This document shows, piece by piece, positions 13,635 through 21,022 of a stretch of DNA of 21,150 nucleotides. Each line of letters begins with the position of its first letter. Position 1 is the first letter of the stretch. Made by a program: the position numbers and the translations under genes. Origin of the DNA: JAFDED01 sp964611635 (GTDB lineage Bacteria > Desulfobacterota > JAFDED01); contig CAZTAS010000102.1 in the NCBI GenBank assembly GCA_964611635.1, forward strand, positions 1 to 21,150, read 5' to 3'. The notes under the pieces were generated by a model. It was not told the origin of the DNA, did not search any database, and saw nothing but the letters and a program-made list of their open reading frames with translations.

Positions 13635-15047
13635 TCATGAAGAGGTATAGAGGAGGCTCTGGGGGAGATCAGCAACAATAGCCGATATCCCACGTTGATT
13701 AAGCGCCCTTTTCCCTCTCTCTGTGGTGACTATAGTGCCGCCTCTACCCACCACCAGCCCATTGATCATGATGATTTTGCCGGCAGCTACTGTTAAAACA
13801 GCCTCATGGCTGTTGGAGTCTACCACTACAAGATCGGCGTCGGCTCCTACGCTCAGGTGCCCCTTGTTCTTTAGCCCCAGCATGCGCGCCGGGGCCAAAC
13901 AGCACTTGTGTGCCATCTCCAATAGGGTCAGAGCTTCGAATCTCAGCAGGCTAAGCCCGTGACTCAGCAGGAAGTTCCTGGGGATACCTCCGCCATCGGT
14001 GCTCAGGGCGGTGACGATGAATTCACCCTTTTCATTCTTTTCCGTGGCCAGTAGGAATGCCGTTGATCGTCGGTTGACCGGAAATGAGACAGTGGTTTCA
14101 AAGTTCTTTTCCTCCAGGTATCGGACCCCATCCTCTGCTTCCAGATATATAACTGCACTGGCCGTGTCCTTCTGGACCAAAGTGTGCCCGTCAAGCACGG
14201 CAGCCAGAAGCCCCTCGCGCGTGGGCTCGTACCCGCCCATCTTCAGGCAGGTGCGGGTCACGTGGCTGCGGGGCACACCATTTTCCAGATTTGCACTGGT
14301 GCCATTGTATGGCGCCATATGGGATTCACTCACAATGTGGGGGCGGGCCGCCAGTTCTTTCAGGGCCACCATGGACTCCTCAATGGGGGAGCCCAGCGTC
14401 AGCCCGCGGCAGTAGGCGGTGACGTGGCAGATATGGATCCGGTTGCTGCCGGCAAACTCCAGCGCATCCTGCAACCCCCGAAGGTTGCTCCCGTTGCGGG
14501 TGCTCCCGCAGTGGAATGCCACGTAAGCGCCTGCCCGGTTGGCCACCTCGATGGCCGCCCTGGTGGTCTCGGGACTGAGCGGATGATGCCCACCCAAGAG
14601 CTTCAGCCCCAAAGCACCTGCATCCAGAGAGGACCCGAGGTAATCGGACAGCTCCTGGCGGCTGGCATCAGGCCCGCTGATGGTAATCCCAGGATCCAAT
14701 CGGTTGAGAACAGCCACATATATCCCCGCGCCTTCCCTGGCCATTCCCTCAATATACTCCTCCAGAGTTCCGCCGCAATCCAGGCAGCAGGTCACTCCGG
14801 CCCGGGCCAGCATCTTGTGGCCAACGGCACGGTACAGGGGAGTGAGATGCACGTGGCTGTCCACCAGCCCCGGCAATACCAATTTGCCGTGCGCCTCGAA
14901 AACCTCACGGGCACCATCCACTGAAAGCTCGGGCTCCACCTTGACGACCCGGTCGCCTTCTATGCTCACGTCAAAGTGCCCCAAGCGGTTGCTCCCGGGA
15001 TCCACCAGGTATCCACCCTTGATCAATAAATCACATTGTGGCATCAT
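13635..15047 (-). CDS. Amidohydrolase-superfamily enzyme, D-aminoacylase/dihydropyrimidinase-like
   Basis: A 470-residue TIM-barrel metal hydrolase of C-N bonds. An N-terminal beta-sandwich part (LLIKGGYLVDPGSN) leads to the metal motif DSHVH with His65 and His67. Other likely ligands are Cys91 (LDCGG), Lys149 (GLKLLGG, possibly carbamylated), His179 (AFHCGST), His208 (ICHVTAY) and Asp351 (STDGGG). The closing LSVGADADLVVVD is typical of cytosolic amidohydrolases. The His-x-His, Cys, His, His, Asp order resembles D-aminoacylases; the Lys suits dihydroorotase/hydantoinase types. No signal peptide is present. The stop of the ABC permease lies only 21 bases upstream and GGGGG precedes the ATG, so it is probably co-transcribed with the importer and acts on what that brings in, an amide, cyclic ureide or N-acyl compound (inference). 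Confidence 0.85.
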   Translation of the reverse strand: MMPQCDLLIKGGYLVDPGSNRLGHFDVSIEGDRVVKVEPELSVDGAREVFEAHGKLVLPGLVDSHVHLTPLYRAVGHKMLARAGVTCCLDCGGTLEEYIEGMAREGAGIYVAVLNRLDPGITISGPDASRQELSDYLGSSLDAGALGLKLLGGHHPLSPETTRAAIEVANRAGAYVAFHCGSTRNGSNLRGLQDALEFAGSNRIHICHVTAYCRGLTLGSPIEESMVALKELAARPHIVSESHMAPYNGTSANLENGVPRSHVTRTCLKMGGYEPTREGLLAAVLDGHTLVQKDTASAVIYLEAEDGVRYLEEKNFETTVSFPVNRRSTAFLLATEKNEKGEFIVTALSTDGGGIPRNFLLSHGLSLLRFEALTLLEMAHKCCLAPARMLGLKNKGHLSVGADADLVVVDSNSHEAVLTVAAGKIIMINGLVVGRGGTIVTTERGKRALNQRGISAIVADLPQSLLYTSS

Positions 15048-15068
15048 TCGCCCCCTTTTTTCAGGTGT

Positions 15069-16097
15069 TCATTTTGTACTGGCCCCGGGTTGCTGCGAGA
15101 TTTTCCTTCCCGGGGCCTGCCGGGGATCGAACATATCCCGCAAGGAATCTCCAACCATGTTGAAAGCCAATACAGCCAATGTTATGGCCAACCCCGGAAA
15201 AACGGCCATCCACGGGGTTTGTAAAATATTTTCCACCCCTTCCCGGATCATGTTCCCCCAGCTAGGGGTGGGTGGCTGCACTCCCAAGCCCAAAAAACTC
15301 AAGCTAGCCTCCATTCGGATGGCCCCAGCAATGCTGAGCGTGCCCATAATGATAATAGGGCCAATAACGTTTGGAAGAACGTGTACAAAGGCGATGCGCC
15401 AGTCCCTATCTCCCAGCGCACGACTTGCCATAACAAAATCGCGGCTCCGCATGGCGATGGTGGGTCCCCTGGTGAGGCGGATATATTGAGGGATGTGGGC
15501 TATGCCGATGGCCACGATGACTTTGTCGATTCCACCACCCAAAAGCGTCACTATCATCAAGCCCAGCATAAGAGAGGGAAAGGAAAGCATGATGTCCACA
15601 AACCAGCACACAGCACGGTCCAGCCTTCCCATCTTGTAACCGGCCAGAAGGCCGATGGGTATCCCAATGCCCATGGCAACTACCACCGAAAAAACTCCCA
15701 CCAGCAGGGCTGGCCTGGCCCCCCATATCATTCGCGTCAGAAGATCCCGTCCAAACTCGTCGGTTCCAAGCCAGTATGTATCACTCGGCCCTTTGAAGGC
15801 GTCGAGAATATGTTGTTCACTGAAGTCATAGGGCGCAAACCACCGTGCCATAATGGCAACTAACAAAAGACAAAGAATTATGAAGAATCCTACCAATGCG
15901 CTCTTGTCCATCTGTAGTATGCGCCAGATATTCCGGAGTCCCCGGGCAAGTTGCTCCACGTGTGAGACCCGCCCTACCTTGGGGGGTTCCCATCTTTTAA
16001 CAGTGATGGCACTGTCAGCTCCTTCGCCGCCTGCTGGCCGAGGGGTAGATAAAAGTACCTGGCGAGTAGAATTGGGATCCTTAAATGAATCACTCAT
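15069..16097 (-). CDS. ABC transporter permease, DppC/OppC type
   Basis: A 342-residue inner-membrane subunit of a peptide/nickel-type importer. An unusually long hydrophilic N-terminus (about 65 residues, Pro/Arg-rich) precedes the first helix (about 66-86). The family signature YWLGTDEFGRDLLTRMIWGAR begins at 108; the ATPase-coupling loop is RDFVMASRALGDRDWRIAF (219-237). Near the C-terminus a SFLGLGVQPPTPSWG stretch is typical of DppC. Its ATG overlaps the upstream permease stop by eight bases (ATGAGTGA), so translation is coupled. Confidence 0.93.
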   Translation of the reverse strand: MSDSFKDPNSTRQVLLSTPRPAGGEGADSAITVKRWEPPKVGRVSHVEQLARGLRNIWRILQMDKSALVGFFIILCLLLVAIMARWFAPYDFSEQHILDAFKGPSDTYWLGTDEFGRDLLTRMIWGARPALLVGVFSVVVAMGIGIPIGLLAGYKMGRLDRAVCWFVDIMLSFPSLMLGLMIVTLLGGGIDKVIVAIGIAHIPQYIRLTRGPTIAMRSRDFVMASRALGDRDWRIAFVHVLPNVIGPIIIMGTLSIAGAIRMEASLSFLGLGVQPPTPSWGNMIREGVENILQTPWMAVFPGLAITLAVLAFNMVGDSLRDMFDPRQAPGRKISQQPGASTK

Positions 16098-17031
16098 ACT
16101 TGATCCTCGGATCGAACAAGGAGTATGTCAGATCCACTACCAGGTTTACAATTACGACGATAAATGCGAATACCATGAGACCGGATTGTATCAAGGTATA
16201 GTCACGTTGGTTTATAGCTCCCAGAAGGAGTTTTCCCAATCCTGGACGGTTGAAAACTGTCTCGGTAAGGATAGCTCCACCCAGAATAGTTCCTGTGTAC
16301 AGGCCGATGGCTGTTACCACAGGGATCATAATGTTCTTGAGAACATGTTTGAAATTGACAACCCGCGCTTTGAGTCCCTTGGCATAGGCTGTGCGAACGT
16401 AATCCTCATTGAGGGCCTCTAACATAGAAGAGCGAGTCAGCCGGGTGACAAAGCTTGCCTGAATCAATCCTAGGCTTAAAGCCGGCAAGAACAGCTTGTA
16501 AAGGTGTTCGCTTAAAGCTCCGCTCTTGACCTGGTGGATGACAGGGAACCAACCTAGCTTCACCGAGAAGACCAGCAGAAGCAGGATGCCCAAGTAGAAG
16601 GCCGGGAAGGAGAAGCCAGCTAGAGCTATTATTCGTCCCACGTAATCGAACGCAGTGCCCTTCCGCAAGGCTGTGGCAACCCCTAGGGGGATACCAATGA
16701 TAGCACCGATGAACATCGAGCTAATAGCCAGGTTAAAAGTATACGGGAACAACGCCCAGATCTGTTGAGCTGTTGGCCTGTTGGTAATCATAGAGCGGCC
16801 AAGATCGCCGTGGAGGAGCATGCAAAGAAAATCTGCATACTGCCGCCATAAAGGCTTGTCCAGGCCCATCTCATGTCGAAAGGCACGCAATGCCTCTTCT
16901 GTGGCATAATCGCCCAGCACCACTTGGGCCGGGTCTGATGGGACCACTCGCATGGCCAAAAAGACGATGGAGGCCACCATCCACATGATTACCACCGCCG
17001 AGAGTATTCGTTTGACAATATAAGTTCGCAT
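16090..17031 (-). CDS. ABC transporter permease, DppB/OppB type
   Basis: A 313-residue inner-membrane subunit, normal DppB length. The N-terminus (YIVKRILSAVVIMWMVASIV) is the usual first helix; MGLDKPLWRQY (55-65) is a family hallmark; the ATPase-coupling loop EALNEDYVRTAYAKGLKA lies at 205-222; it ends TYSLFDPRIKYE as most DppB proteins do. It pairs with the downstream DppC-type subunit to form the channel. It is separated from the binding-protein gene by 157 bases full of inverted repeats. No DppD/DppF-type ATPase gene is present in this operon, so ATPases must come from elsewhere. Confidence 0.94.
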   Translation of the reverse strand: MRTYIVKRILSAVVIMWMVASIVFLAMRVVPSDPAQVVLGDYATEEALRAFRHEMGLDKPLWRQYADFLCMLLHGDLGRSMITNRPTAQQIWALFPYTFNLAISSMFIGAIIGIPLGVATALRKGTAFDYVGRIIALAGFSFPAFYLGILLLLVFSVKLGWFPVIHQVKSGALSEHLYKLFLPALSLGLIQASFVTRLTRSSMLEALNEDYVRTAYAKGLKARVVNFKHVLKNIMIPVVTAIGLYTGTILGGAILTETVFNRPGLGKLLLGAINQRDYTLIQSGLMVFAFIVVIVNLVVDLTYSLFDPRIKYE

Positions 17032-17066
17032 AGTATTCCTTAAAAAGCTCTATCAGGGATACTATA

Positions 17067-17112
17067 ATGCTTTTATTAGGGATAAAAAGCATCCCTTGAG
17101 AGGCATTAATGC
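17067..17112 (-). repeat. Nested inverted repeats upstream of the DppB-type gene
   Basis: ATGCTTTT (17067-17074) pairs with AAAAGCAT (17085-17092), while AGGGAT (17078-17083) can instead pair with ATCCCT (17091-17096), so the two stems exclude each other. The 10-base palindrome GCATTAATGC (17103-17112) lies beside them. A further AGGGATA copy begins at 17055. This could be an attenuation or processing site setting permease level below binding-protein level. Confidence 0.4.
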
Positions 17113-17129
17113 TCACCCTTCAATTTGAG

Positions 17130-17169
17130 GAGCAAGGGAGATGGTCGAGCAAACCACCTCTCCCTGCTC
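17130..17169 (-). repeat. Long stem-loop after the binding-protein gene
   Basis: On the minus strand, 19 bases past the stop codon, a GAGCA...GGGAGAGGTGG arm pairs with a CCATCTCCC...TTGCTC arm, with one or two bulges, around a loop of about nine bases. CTCAAATTG follows, with no U run. Position and form fit a 3'-end stabiliser of the binding-protein message. Confidence 0.55.
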
Positions 17170-17188
17170 TCTTCTACATCTGGGCATC

Positions 17189-18781
17189 TTAATGCTTGAG
17201 GATCCGGGAACGATGGACAAAATCATAGATGTATCGGCTTTTCTGCTTAAAGCCCAGATCCAGGTATTTGGCCTTGGCCATGGTATATGCCCTCGTGAAG
17301 AGGGGGAAGGAGACTGCATCGCGCTTGATCTGCTTCTGGGCCTGAATCCAGAGCTGTTTCTGTTTGTTCACATCTAGCTCAAAACGAGCATCGTCCAGGA
17401 GTTTGTCCACGCCGGGAATCACCTCTCCATAGTGAGAGAAGTTAATCACTGCTGTGGGTTTACCCACGATGGAGTCCGAGTGATAGAACTGCGTGAGGTA
17501 GACGTTTCCGGTAAGAGGATAGCGGTAAGCACCGTAAATGACCACAGGGTTGAGGTTCTGGCGGATCAACTTGTGGTAAGTAGGGTGGTCCACAACCTTG
17601 AGTTCCAACTTAACCCCCACCTTTTTCCACTGCTCCTGAACGATTTGCATAGGAGGCAGATAAATCACGGAGTTGCTGATAGCCATGCTCAAGGAGAAGC
17701 CATCGGGATAACCCGCTTCAGCAAGCATCTTCTTGGCCTCCTCAGGATTGTATGGGTAACGCATCACGTCATCAGTGTGCCCCACATAACCTATCGCCAG
17801 GGGGCTGTACTCGGGCCGCGCCACGTCTTTACCCAGGAAATTGATAAGCTCCTGGCGGTTGATGGCGTGGCAGAGAGCCCGCCTGACCCGGATGTCGTCC
17901 ATGGGCTTCTTGCTCATGTTGAAATGGAGCACAAACATGTTGGCCGGGTAAGTGAGATTCACCTCAAATCCTTCTTTACGCAGCCGCTCAACCCATTCCT
18001 GCTTGGCCGGAATCTCGATGGCGTCCACCTCTCCGGTCTTTAAAGCCAGTTCTCTTGTGCTGGCATCAGGAACGAAGGAGACTATAATTTTCTCAAGAAT
18101 GGGCTTTCCCTGCCAGTAATCATCATTGCGGACAAGCGTAAAGCTCTCCTTTGGCTTGTAACTATGGTACCAGAAGGGTCCGGTTCCCACAGGATGAAAC
18201 TTGATATCCTTGCCCAATTTTTCCACCGCTTTTTTACACATCACGAAGCCGCCCTGGTAATCCACCATGAGGGCCGGCAAGTCAGGAAAGACTTTTTTGG
18301 TCTTGACCTTCAAAGTGTATGGATCGACCACGGCCACATGGTCAATTATCGCTAAATTCTTACGGAAAGGTGAACCCACTTTGGGGTCCAAAACCCGCTC
18401 AATGGAGAATTTAGCATCCTCGGCGGTAAATTCACCAAAGCCTTCGTGCCATTTCACGCCTTTACGCAGGTAAAAGGTCCATGTGAGCTTGTCGGGCCCC
18501 ACCTCCCAGCGCTCGGCCAGAGAAGGGCCAATTTTCTCCATGTTGATCTCCCCGTCGGGAAACCGCAGCAATGCCTCATATGCGCTTCGATAAATGGGCG
18601 CCTCGCCGTATTTCACCGCAAAGTGCGGGTCCACTGTCCCGATGTCATTCACCCCCACGGCCAGACGCGCCACCTGTTCCTTGGCCAACTCTTGAGCCTG
18701 AACACCTATGACGGGCATTCCGATCAAAAAGAAAATAATGATCCATGTGCCCCACATTTTTCCAAAGACTCGTCCTCTCAT
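17189..18781 (-). CDS. ABC transporter substrate-binding protein, family 5 (peptide/nickel type)
   Basis: A 530-residue periplasmic receptor, usual length for DppA/OppA-type proteins. The signal peptide spans about 1-29 (Arg/Lys start, hydrophobic WIIIFFLIGMPVIG, cleavage near VQA). The mature protein has the family pattern TVDPHFA, RWEVGPDKLTWTFYLRKGVKW, FTAEDAKFSIERVLDP, later VGTGPFWYHSYKP and VRRALCHAINRQELI. Binding proteins of this family take peptides, opines, glutathione, nickel chelates or sugars, so the ligand is open. AGGAGG five bases before the ATG is a strong ribosome binding site. It is the first gene of the importer-amidohydrolase operon, 118 bases after the IclR regulator gene. 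Confidence 0.94.
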   Translation of the reverse strand: MRGRVFGKMWGTWIIIFFLIGMPVIGVQAQELAKEQVARLAVGVNDIGTVDPHFAVKYGEAPIYRSAYEALLRFPDGEINMEKIGPSLAERWEVGPDKLTWTFYLRKGVKWHEGFGEFTAEDAKFSIERVLDPKVGSPFRKNLAIIDHVAVVDPYTLKVKTKKVFPDLPALMVDYQGGFVMCKKAVEKLGKDIKFHPVGTGPFWYHSYKPKESFTLVRNDDYWQGKPILEKIIVSFVPDASTRELALKTGEVDAIEIPAKQEWVERLRKEGFEVNLTYPANMFVLHFNMSKKPMDDIRVRRALCHAINRQELINFLGKDVARPEYSPLAIGYVGHTDDVMRYPYNPEEAKKMLAEAGYPDGFSLSMAISNSVIYLPPMQIVQEQWKKVGVKLELKVVDHPTYHKLIRQNLNPVVIYGAYRYPLTGNVYLTQFYHSDSIVGKPTAVINFSHYGEVIPGVDKLLDDARFELDVNKQKQLWIQAQKQIKRDAVSFPLFTRAYTMAKAKYLDLGFKQKSRYIYDFVHRSRILKH

Positions 18782-18795
18782 AGCTTCCTCCTTTC

Positions 18796-18807
18796 TTCAA
18801 AATGAAC
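18796..18807. promoter_or_regulatory. Candidate IclR operator, proximal copy
   Basis: TTCAAAATGAAC, containing the inverted repeat TTCA-AAA-TGAA, lies 14 bases before the binding-protein ATG. The identical 12 bases recur at 18871-18882, and a 10-base match lies in front of the regulator gene (19891-19900). Confidence 0.5.
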
Positions 18808-18854
18808 CGGCGTAACAATTTACCCAAAGCTATTGCTCATTAGATTTTCTCACC

Positions 18855-18882
18855 CCAGGTCCAACCTGGATTCAAAATGAAC
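18855..18882. promoter_or_regulatory. Candidate IclR operator, distal copy, with adjoining 15-base inverted repeat
   Basis: TTCAAAATGAAC (18871-18882) is an exact copy of the proximal site, 75 bases away (about seven helical turns). One base separates it from CCAGGT-CCA-ACCTGG (18855-18869), a perfect inverted repeat of the size usual for IclR-family operators. I see no convincing -35/-10 pair in this 118-base space. Confidence 0.5.
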
Positions 18883-18899
18883 AATGCTTGAAGGAATTT

Positions 18900-19673
18900 T
18901 TATACCAATTGCGCAGAAATCCTCCCGGCCAACTCCACTACATGATGGGCGTAGCGCTTTTCCATCTTCTCAACCGATAAAGTCCAGACCGGGAACGAGA
19001 AGCTTATGGCTCCCATGACCCTGCTCTCGATGTTGATCAGGGGGGCACCAAGAGCCACCATCCCCTGAACATATTCCTCCTTGTTCAGGGAGTAACCTCG
19101 CTTCCGGGTCCTTTCCAGGTCTTTCCGCAAAGCCTTGGCATCGATGAGCGTCCGGGGCGTCTTTTTCTCCAGATTTATTTGGTTCAGAACAGGCTCCAAC
19201 TCCCCGGGAGGGAGTGCTGACAATGCCGCTTTGCCCAGCGCGGTGCAGTGTAGGTCCAGGCAAGTCCCTATTGGCAACCTCAAGTTTACGGCATCCATGG
19301 CCTCGCGTCGGTAAATGACCACCATCCACTCCCGGTCCAACGTGGCCAGATCCATTGTCACCCCGAGCTTTGCAAATGTTCGCTCCATAATGGGACGGGC
19401 AATCTGACGCAAGTCAAGCGTCTGGATCACTCTGACCCCCAGGGTAAATATCTGGGGGCCTAACTGGAATAGCTTGCTTCGGGAGTCATGGTGAAGATAG
19501 CTCAGATGAGTCAGTGTATGGGTCAATCGGTGGGTGGTGGTCTTGCTCCACCCGGTGATCTCGGCGATCTCCTTGAGACTCAACCGTGGGCGCTCGGGGC
19601 CAAAGGCGTTCAACACCGCAAGGCCCTTAGCCAGCGTGGAGGCGAAATTTTTCTTCATGGAGGCGCCCTTCAT
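18900..19673 (-). CDS. IclR-family transcriptional regulator
   Basis: A 257-residue regulator of typical IclR length. The N-terminal winged helix-turn-helix spans about 10-72, with LSLKEIAEITGWSKTTTHRL (31-50) as helix-turn-helix. The C-terminal effector domain (about 85-257) carries HCTALGKAALSALP (142-155), a RGYSLNKEE stretch (192-200) and GMVALGAPL (204-212). IclR proteins bind small acids or catabolic intermediates and repress or activate neighbouring catabolic operons. The first ATG (19673) follows GGGGG; Met6 is an alternative. It is transcribed in the same direction as the importer operon and lies just upstream, so the obvious target is that operon, through the repeated sites in the 118-base gap. 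Confidence 0.93.
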   Translation of the reverse strand: MKGASMKKNFASTLAKGLAVLNAFGPERPRLSLKEIAEITGWSKTTTHRLTHTLTHLSYLHHDSRSKLFQLGPQIFTLGVRVIQTLDLRQIARPIMERTFAKLGVTMDLATLDREWMVVIYRREAMDAVNLRLPIGTCLDLHCTALGKAALSALPPGELEPVLNQINLEKKTPRTLIDAKALRKDLERTRKRGYSLNKEEYVQGMVALGAPLINIESRVMGAISFSFPVWTLSVEKMEKRYAHHVVELAGRISAQLV

Positions 19674-19890
19674 TCCGGCCCCCTGTATTACCTCGGCTAT
19701 ATGGCAAAAATACTCTTAAAATCCGGGATCATTAATCCGGGCATGGCATACATCCCGCTTTCAGCAGGATTGAACGAGTTTGAGTTTATTAATACTCTAA
19801 GCTGCTTTGCGCCGAAGCAATTGTTTTAATGGGTCAATAATAAGAAAAATAAATTTAGAAAATAGTTTTACAAATTCCGAATATTGGAAC

Positions 19891-19900
19891 TTCATTTTGA
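19891..19900. promoter_or_regulatory. Candidate IclR autoregulatory site
   Basis: TTCATTTTGA is the reverse complement of ten bases of the 12-base repeat found twice before the binding-protein gene. It lies next to the predicted -10 box and covers the predicted start point of the regulator's promoter, a position suited to autorepression. Confidence 0.4.
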
Positions 19901-19905
19901 TAATT

Positions 19906-19934
19906 ATAATTATATAAAAAATTGCATTTGTCAA
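19906..19934 (-). promoter_or_regulatory. Promoter candidate for the IclR gene
   Basis: On the minus strand TTGACA (19934-19929, full consensus) is followed after 17 bases by AATTAT (19911-19906, four of six). TATAAT boxes also occur at spacings of 14 and 20. The leader to the ATG would be about 225 bases. Confidence 0.4.
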
Positions 19935-20021
19935 GCAATAAATTTTGGCCATGTGGGAAAAAGAATGGACAAAGTATACCATTGGTCAGGATAAAGATCA
20001 TATGCAAGAAGAGTGAAATAG

Positions 20022-20052
20022 ATTTAAAAGCCGTGCCTTGAGAGAAGGCGGC
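20022..20052 (-). terminator. Intrinsic terminator of the short-chain dehydrogenase gene
   Basis: On the minus strand, 28 bases after the stop, GCCGCCTT pairs with AAGG-CA-CGGC (two-base bulge, five-base loop), followed by TTTTAAAT. It separates the dehydrogenase from the IclR gene. Confidence 0.6.
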
Positions 20053-20080
20053 ATATTTTCAAAACAGCATATCTTACGTT

Positions 20081-20848
20081 TCAGATGGCCGCCAGGATTC
20101 CACCGTCCACGTATATGATCTGACCGTTGACAAAGTCTGAAGCGTGGGAGGCTAGGAAAACAGCAGTTCCCACCAACTCTGAAGGATCGCCCCACCTTGC
20201 TGCGGGAGTTCGCGACTTGACCCAGGAGTCGAACTTGGGATCTTCTGCCAGGGGTCGGGTCATTTCCGTGATGAAGTATCCCGGACCGATACCGTTAACC
20301 TGAATGTTGTATTTTCCCCACTCCACAGCCATGGCTTTGGTGAGCATCTTCACACCCCCTTTTGAGGCTGCGTATGGAGCTATCGTGAGCCGTCCCAGCT
20401 CGCTCTGAAGGGAGCATATATTTATGATCTTGCCCGATTTCCGGGCAATCATTCCCTGAACCACCTGTTTAGCGGTCAAGAAGATGCCCGTCAGGTTGGT
20501 GTCGATAATCTCTCGCCACGTGGATTCTTCGAAGGTCTCCAAAGGACCGCGTCTCTGAATCCCGGCGTTATTCAACAGGATATCGATGGGGCCAACCTCT
20601 TTTTCCAGAGATGGGATTGCCCGATGCATATGATTTGCGTCCGCGACGTCGAAGGAACAACCATATACCCTAAGGCCTTCTTCTGAGAGAAGAGAAACCG
20701 CTCTATCCAGTTTCTCCTGATTTCTTCCGTTCAAGACCAAGGTGGCCCCGGCCTGACCCAGCCCCCGGGCGATGGCGAAACCGAGCCCCTGGCTTGATCC
20801 TGTGATCAGAGCGATCCTGCCAGTCAAATCAAACAGTGCATTGCTCAT
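20081..20848 (-). CDS. Short-chain dehydrogenase/reductase, gluconate 5-dehydrogenase-like
   Basis: A 255-residue classical SDR with one Rossmann domain. Cofactor motif TGSSQGLG (16-23); NGRN (40-43) after the second strand suggests NADP(H). NNAG is at 93-96; catalytic residues are Asn118, Ser146, Tyr159 and Lys163. The stretches INICSLQSELGR (141-152), QVNGIGPGYF (183-192), TPAARWGDP (214-222) and the end NGQIIYVDGGILA look closer to gluconate 5-dehydrogenase (IdnO/Gno type), which interconverts gluconate and 5-ketogluconate, than to FabG. The ATG follows AAAGGG by six bases. It has its own terminator and no sugar-acid genes beside it, so the physiological substrate is uncertain. Confidence 0.88.
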   Translation of the reverse strand: MSNALFDLTGRIALITGSSQGLGFAIARGLGQAGATLVLNGRNQEKLDRAVSLLSEEGLRVYGCSFDVADANHMHRAIPSLEKEVGPIDILLNNAGIQRRGPLETFEESTWREIIDTNLTGIFLTAKQVVQGMIARKSGKIINICSLQSELGRLTIAPYAASKGGVKMLTKAMAVEWGKYNIQVNGIGPGYFITEMTRPLAEDPKFDSWVKSRTPAARWGDPSELVGTAVFLASHASDFVNGQIIYVDGGILAAI

Positions 20849-21009
20849 GAAAAACCCTTTCTTTTTGTCTCGAATGGAGAATTCCCAGTTCTATTTGAAT
20901 TTTTATGCAACTTAAGACTTTGGAAGCATCCTATCCCCCTATAGCACTTCCTTTCTTTCCCCCGGGATTATGGTCATGGTGTCCAACGGGCAAAATCTTC
21001 TCACGCTTT

Positions 21010-21020
21010 GGCTGCAAGCC
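21010..21020. repeat. Candidate right-end hairpin of the IS200/IS605 element
   Basis: GGCTGCAAGCC forms a 4-bp stem with a three-base loop directly after the transposase stop. It is short, so it is offered only as a candidate transposase-recognised hairpin. Confidence 0.3.
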
Positions 21021-21022
21021 GA

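Larger units (their letters stand above)
19674..20080. other. 407-base AT-rich regulatory gap upstream of the IclR gene
   Basis: This gap holds the regulator's promoter (19906-19934), a candidate autoregulatory site (19891-19900), two copies of AATCCGGG (19720-19727 and 19734-19741) and the terminator of the dehydrogenase gene (20022-20052). A 61-codon minus-strand frame at 19797-19982 is rich in Ile/Phe/Lys because of base composition, and I do not call it a gene. Confidence 0.55.

Noticed and set aside
14184..14924. 246-codon open frame on the plus strand
   Set aside because: Lies wholly opposite the amidohydrolase, whose protein has intact metal motifs; the frame shows low-complexity Gly/Ala/His composition and no domain.
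17432..18043. 203-codon plus-strand frame
   Set aside because: Opposite the ABC binding-protein gene, with no ribosome binding site or recognisable motif.
19797..19982. 61-codon hydrophobic minus-strand frame
   Set aside because: Composition-driven frame in AT-rich DNA covering the IclR promoter, with no ribosome binding site of note.
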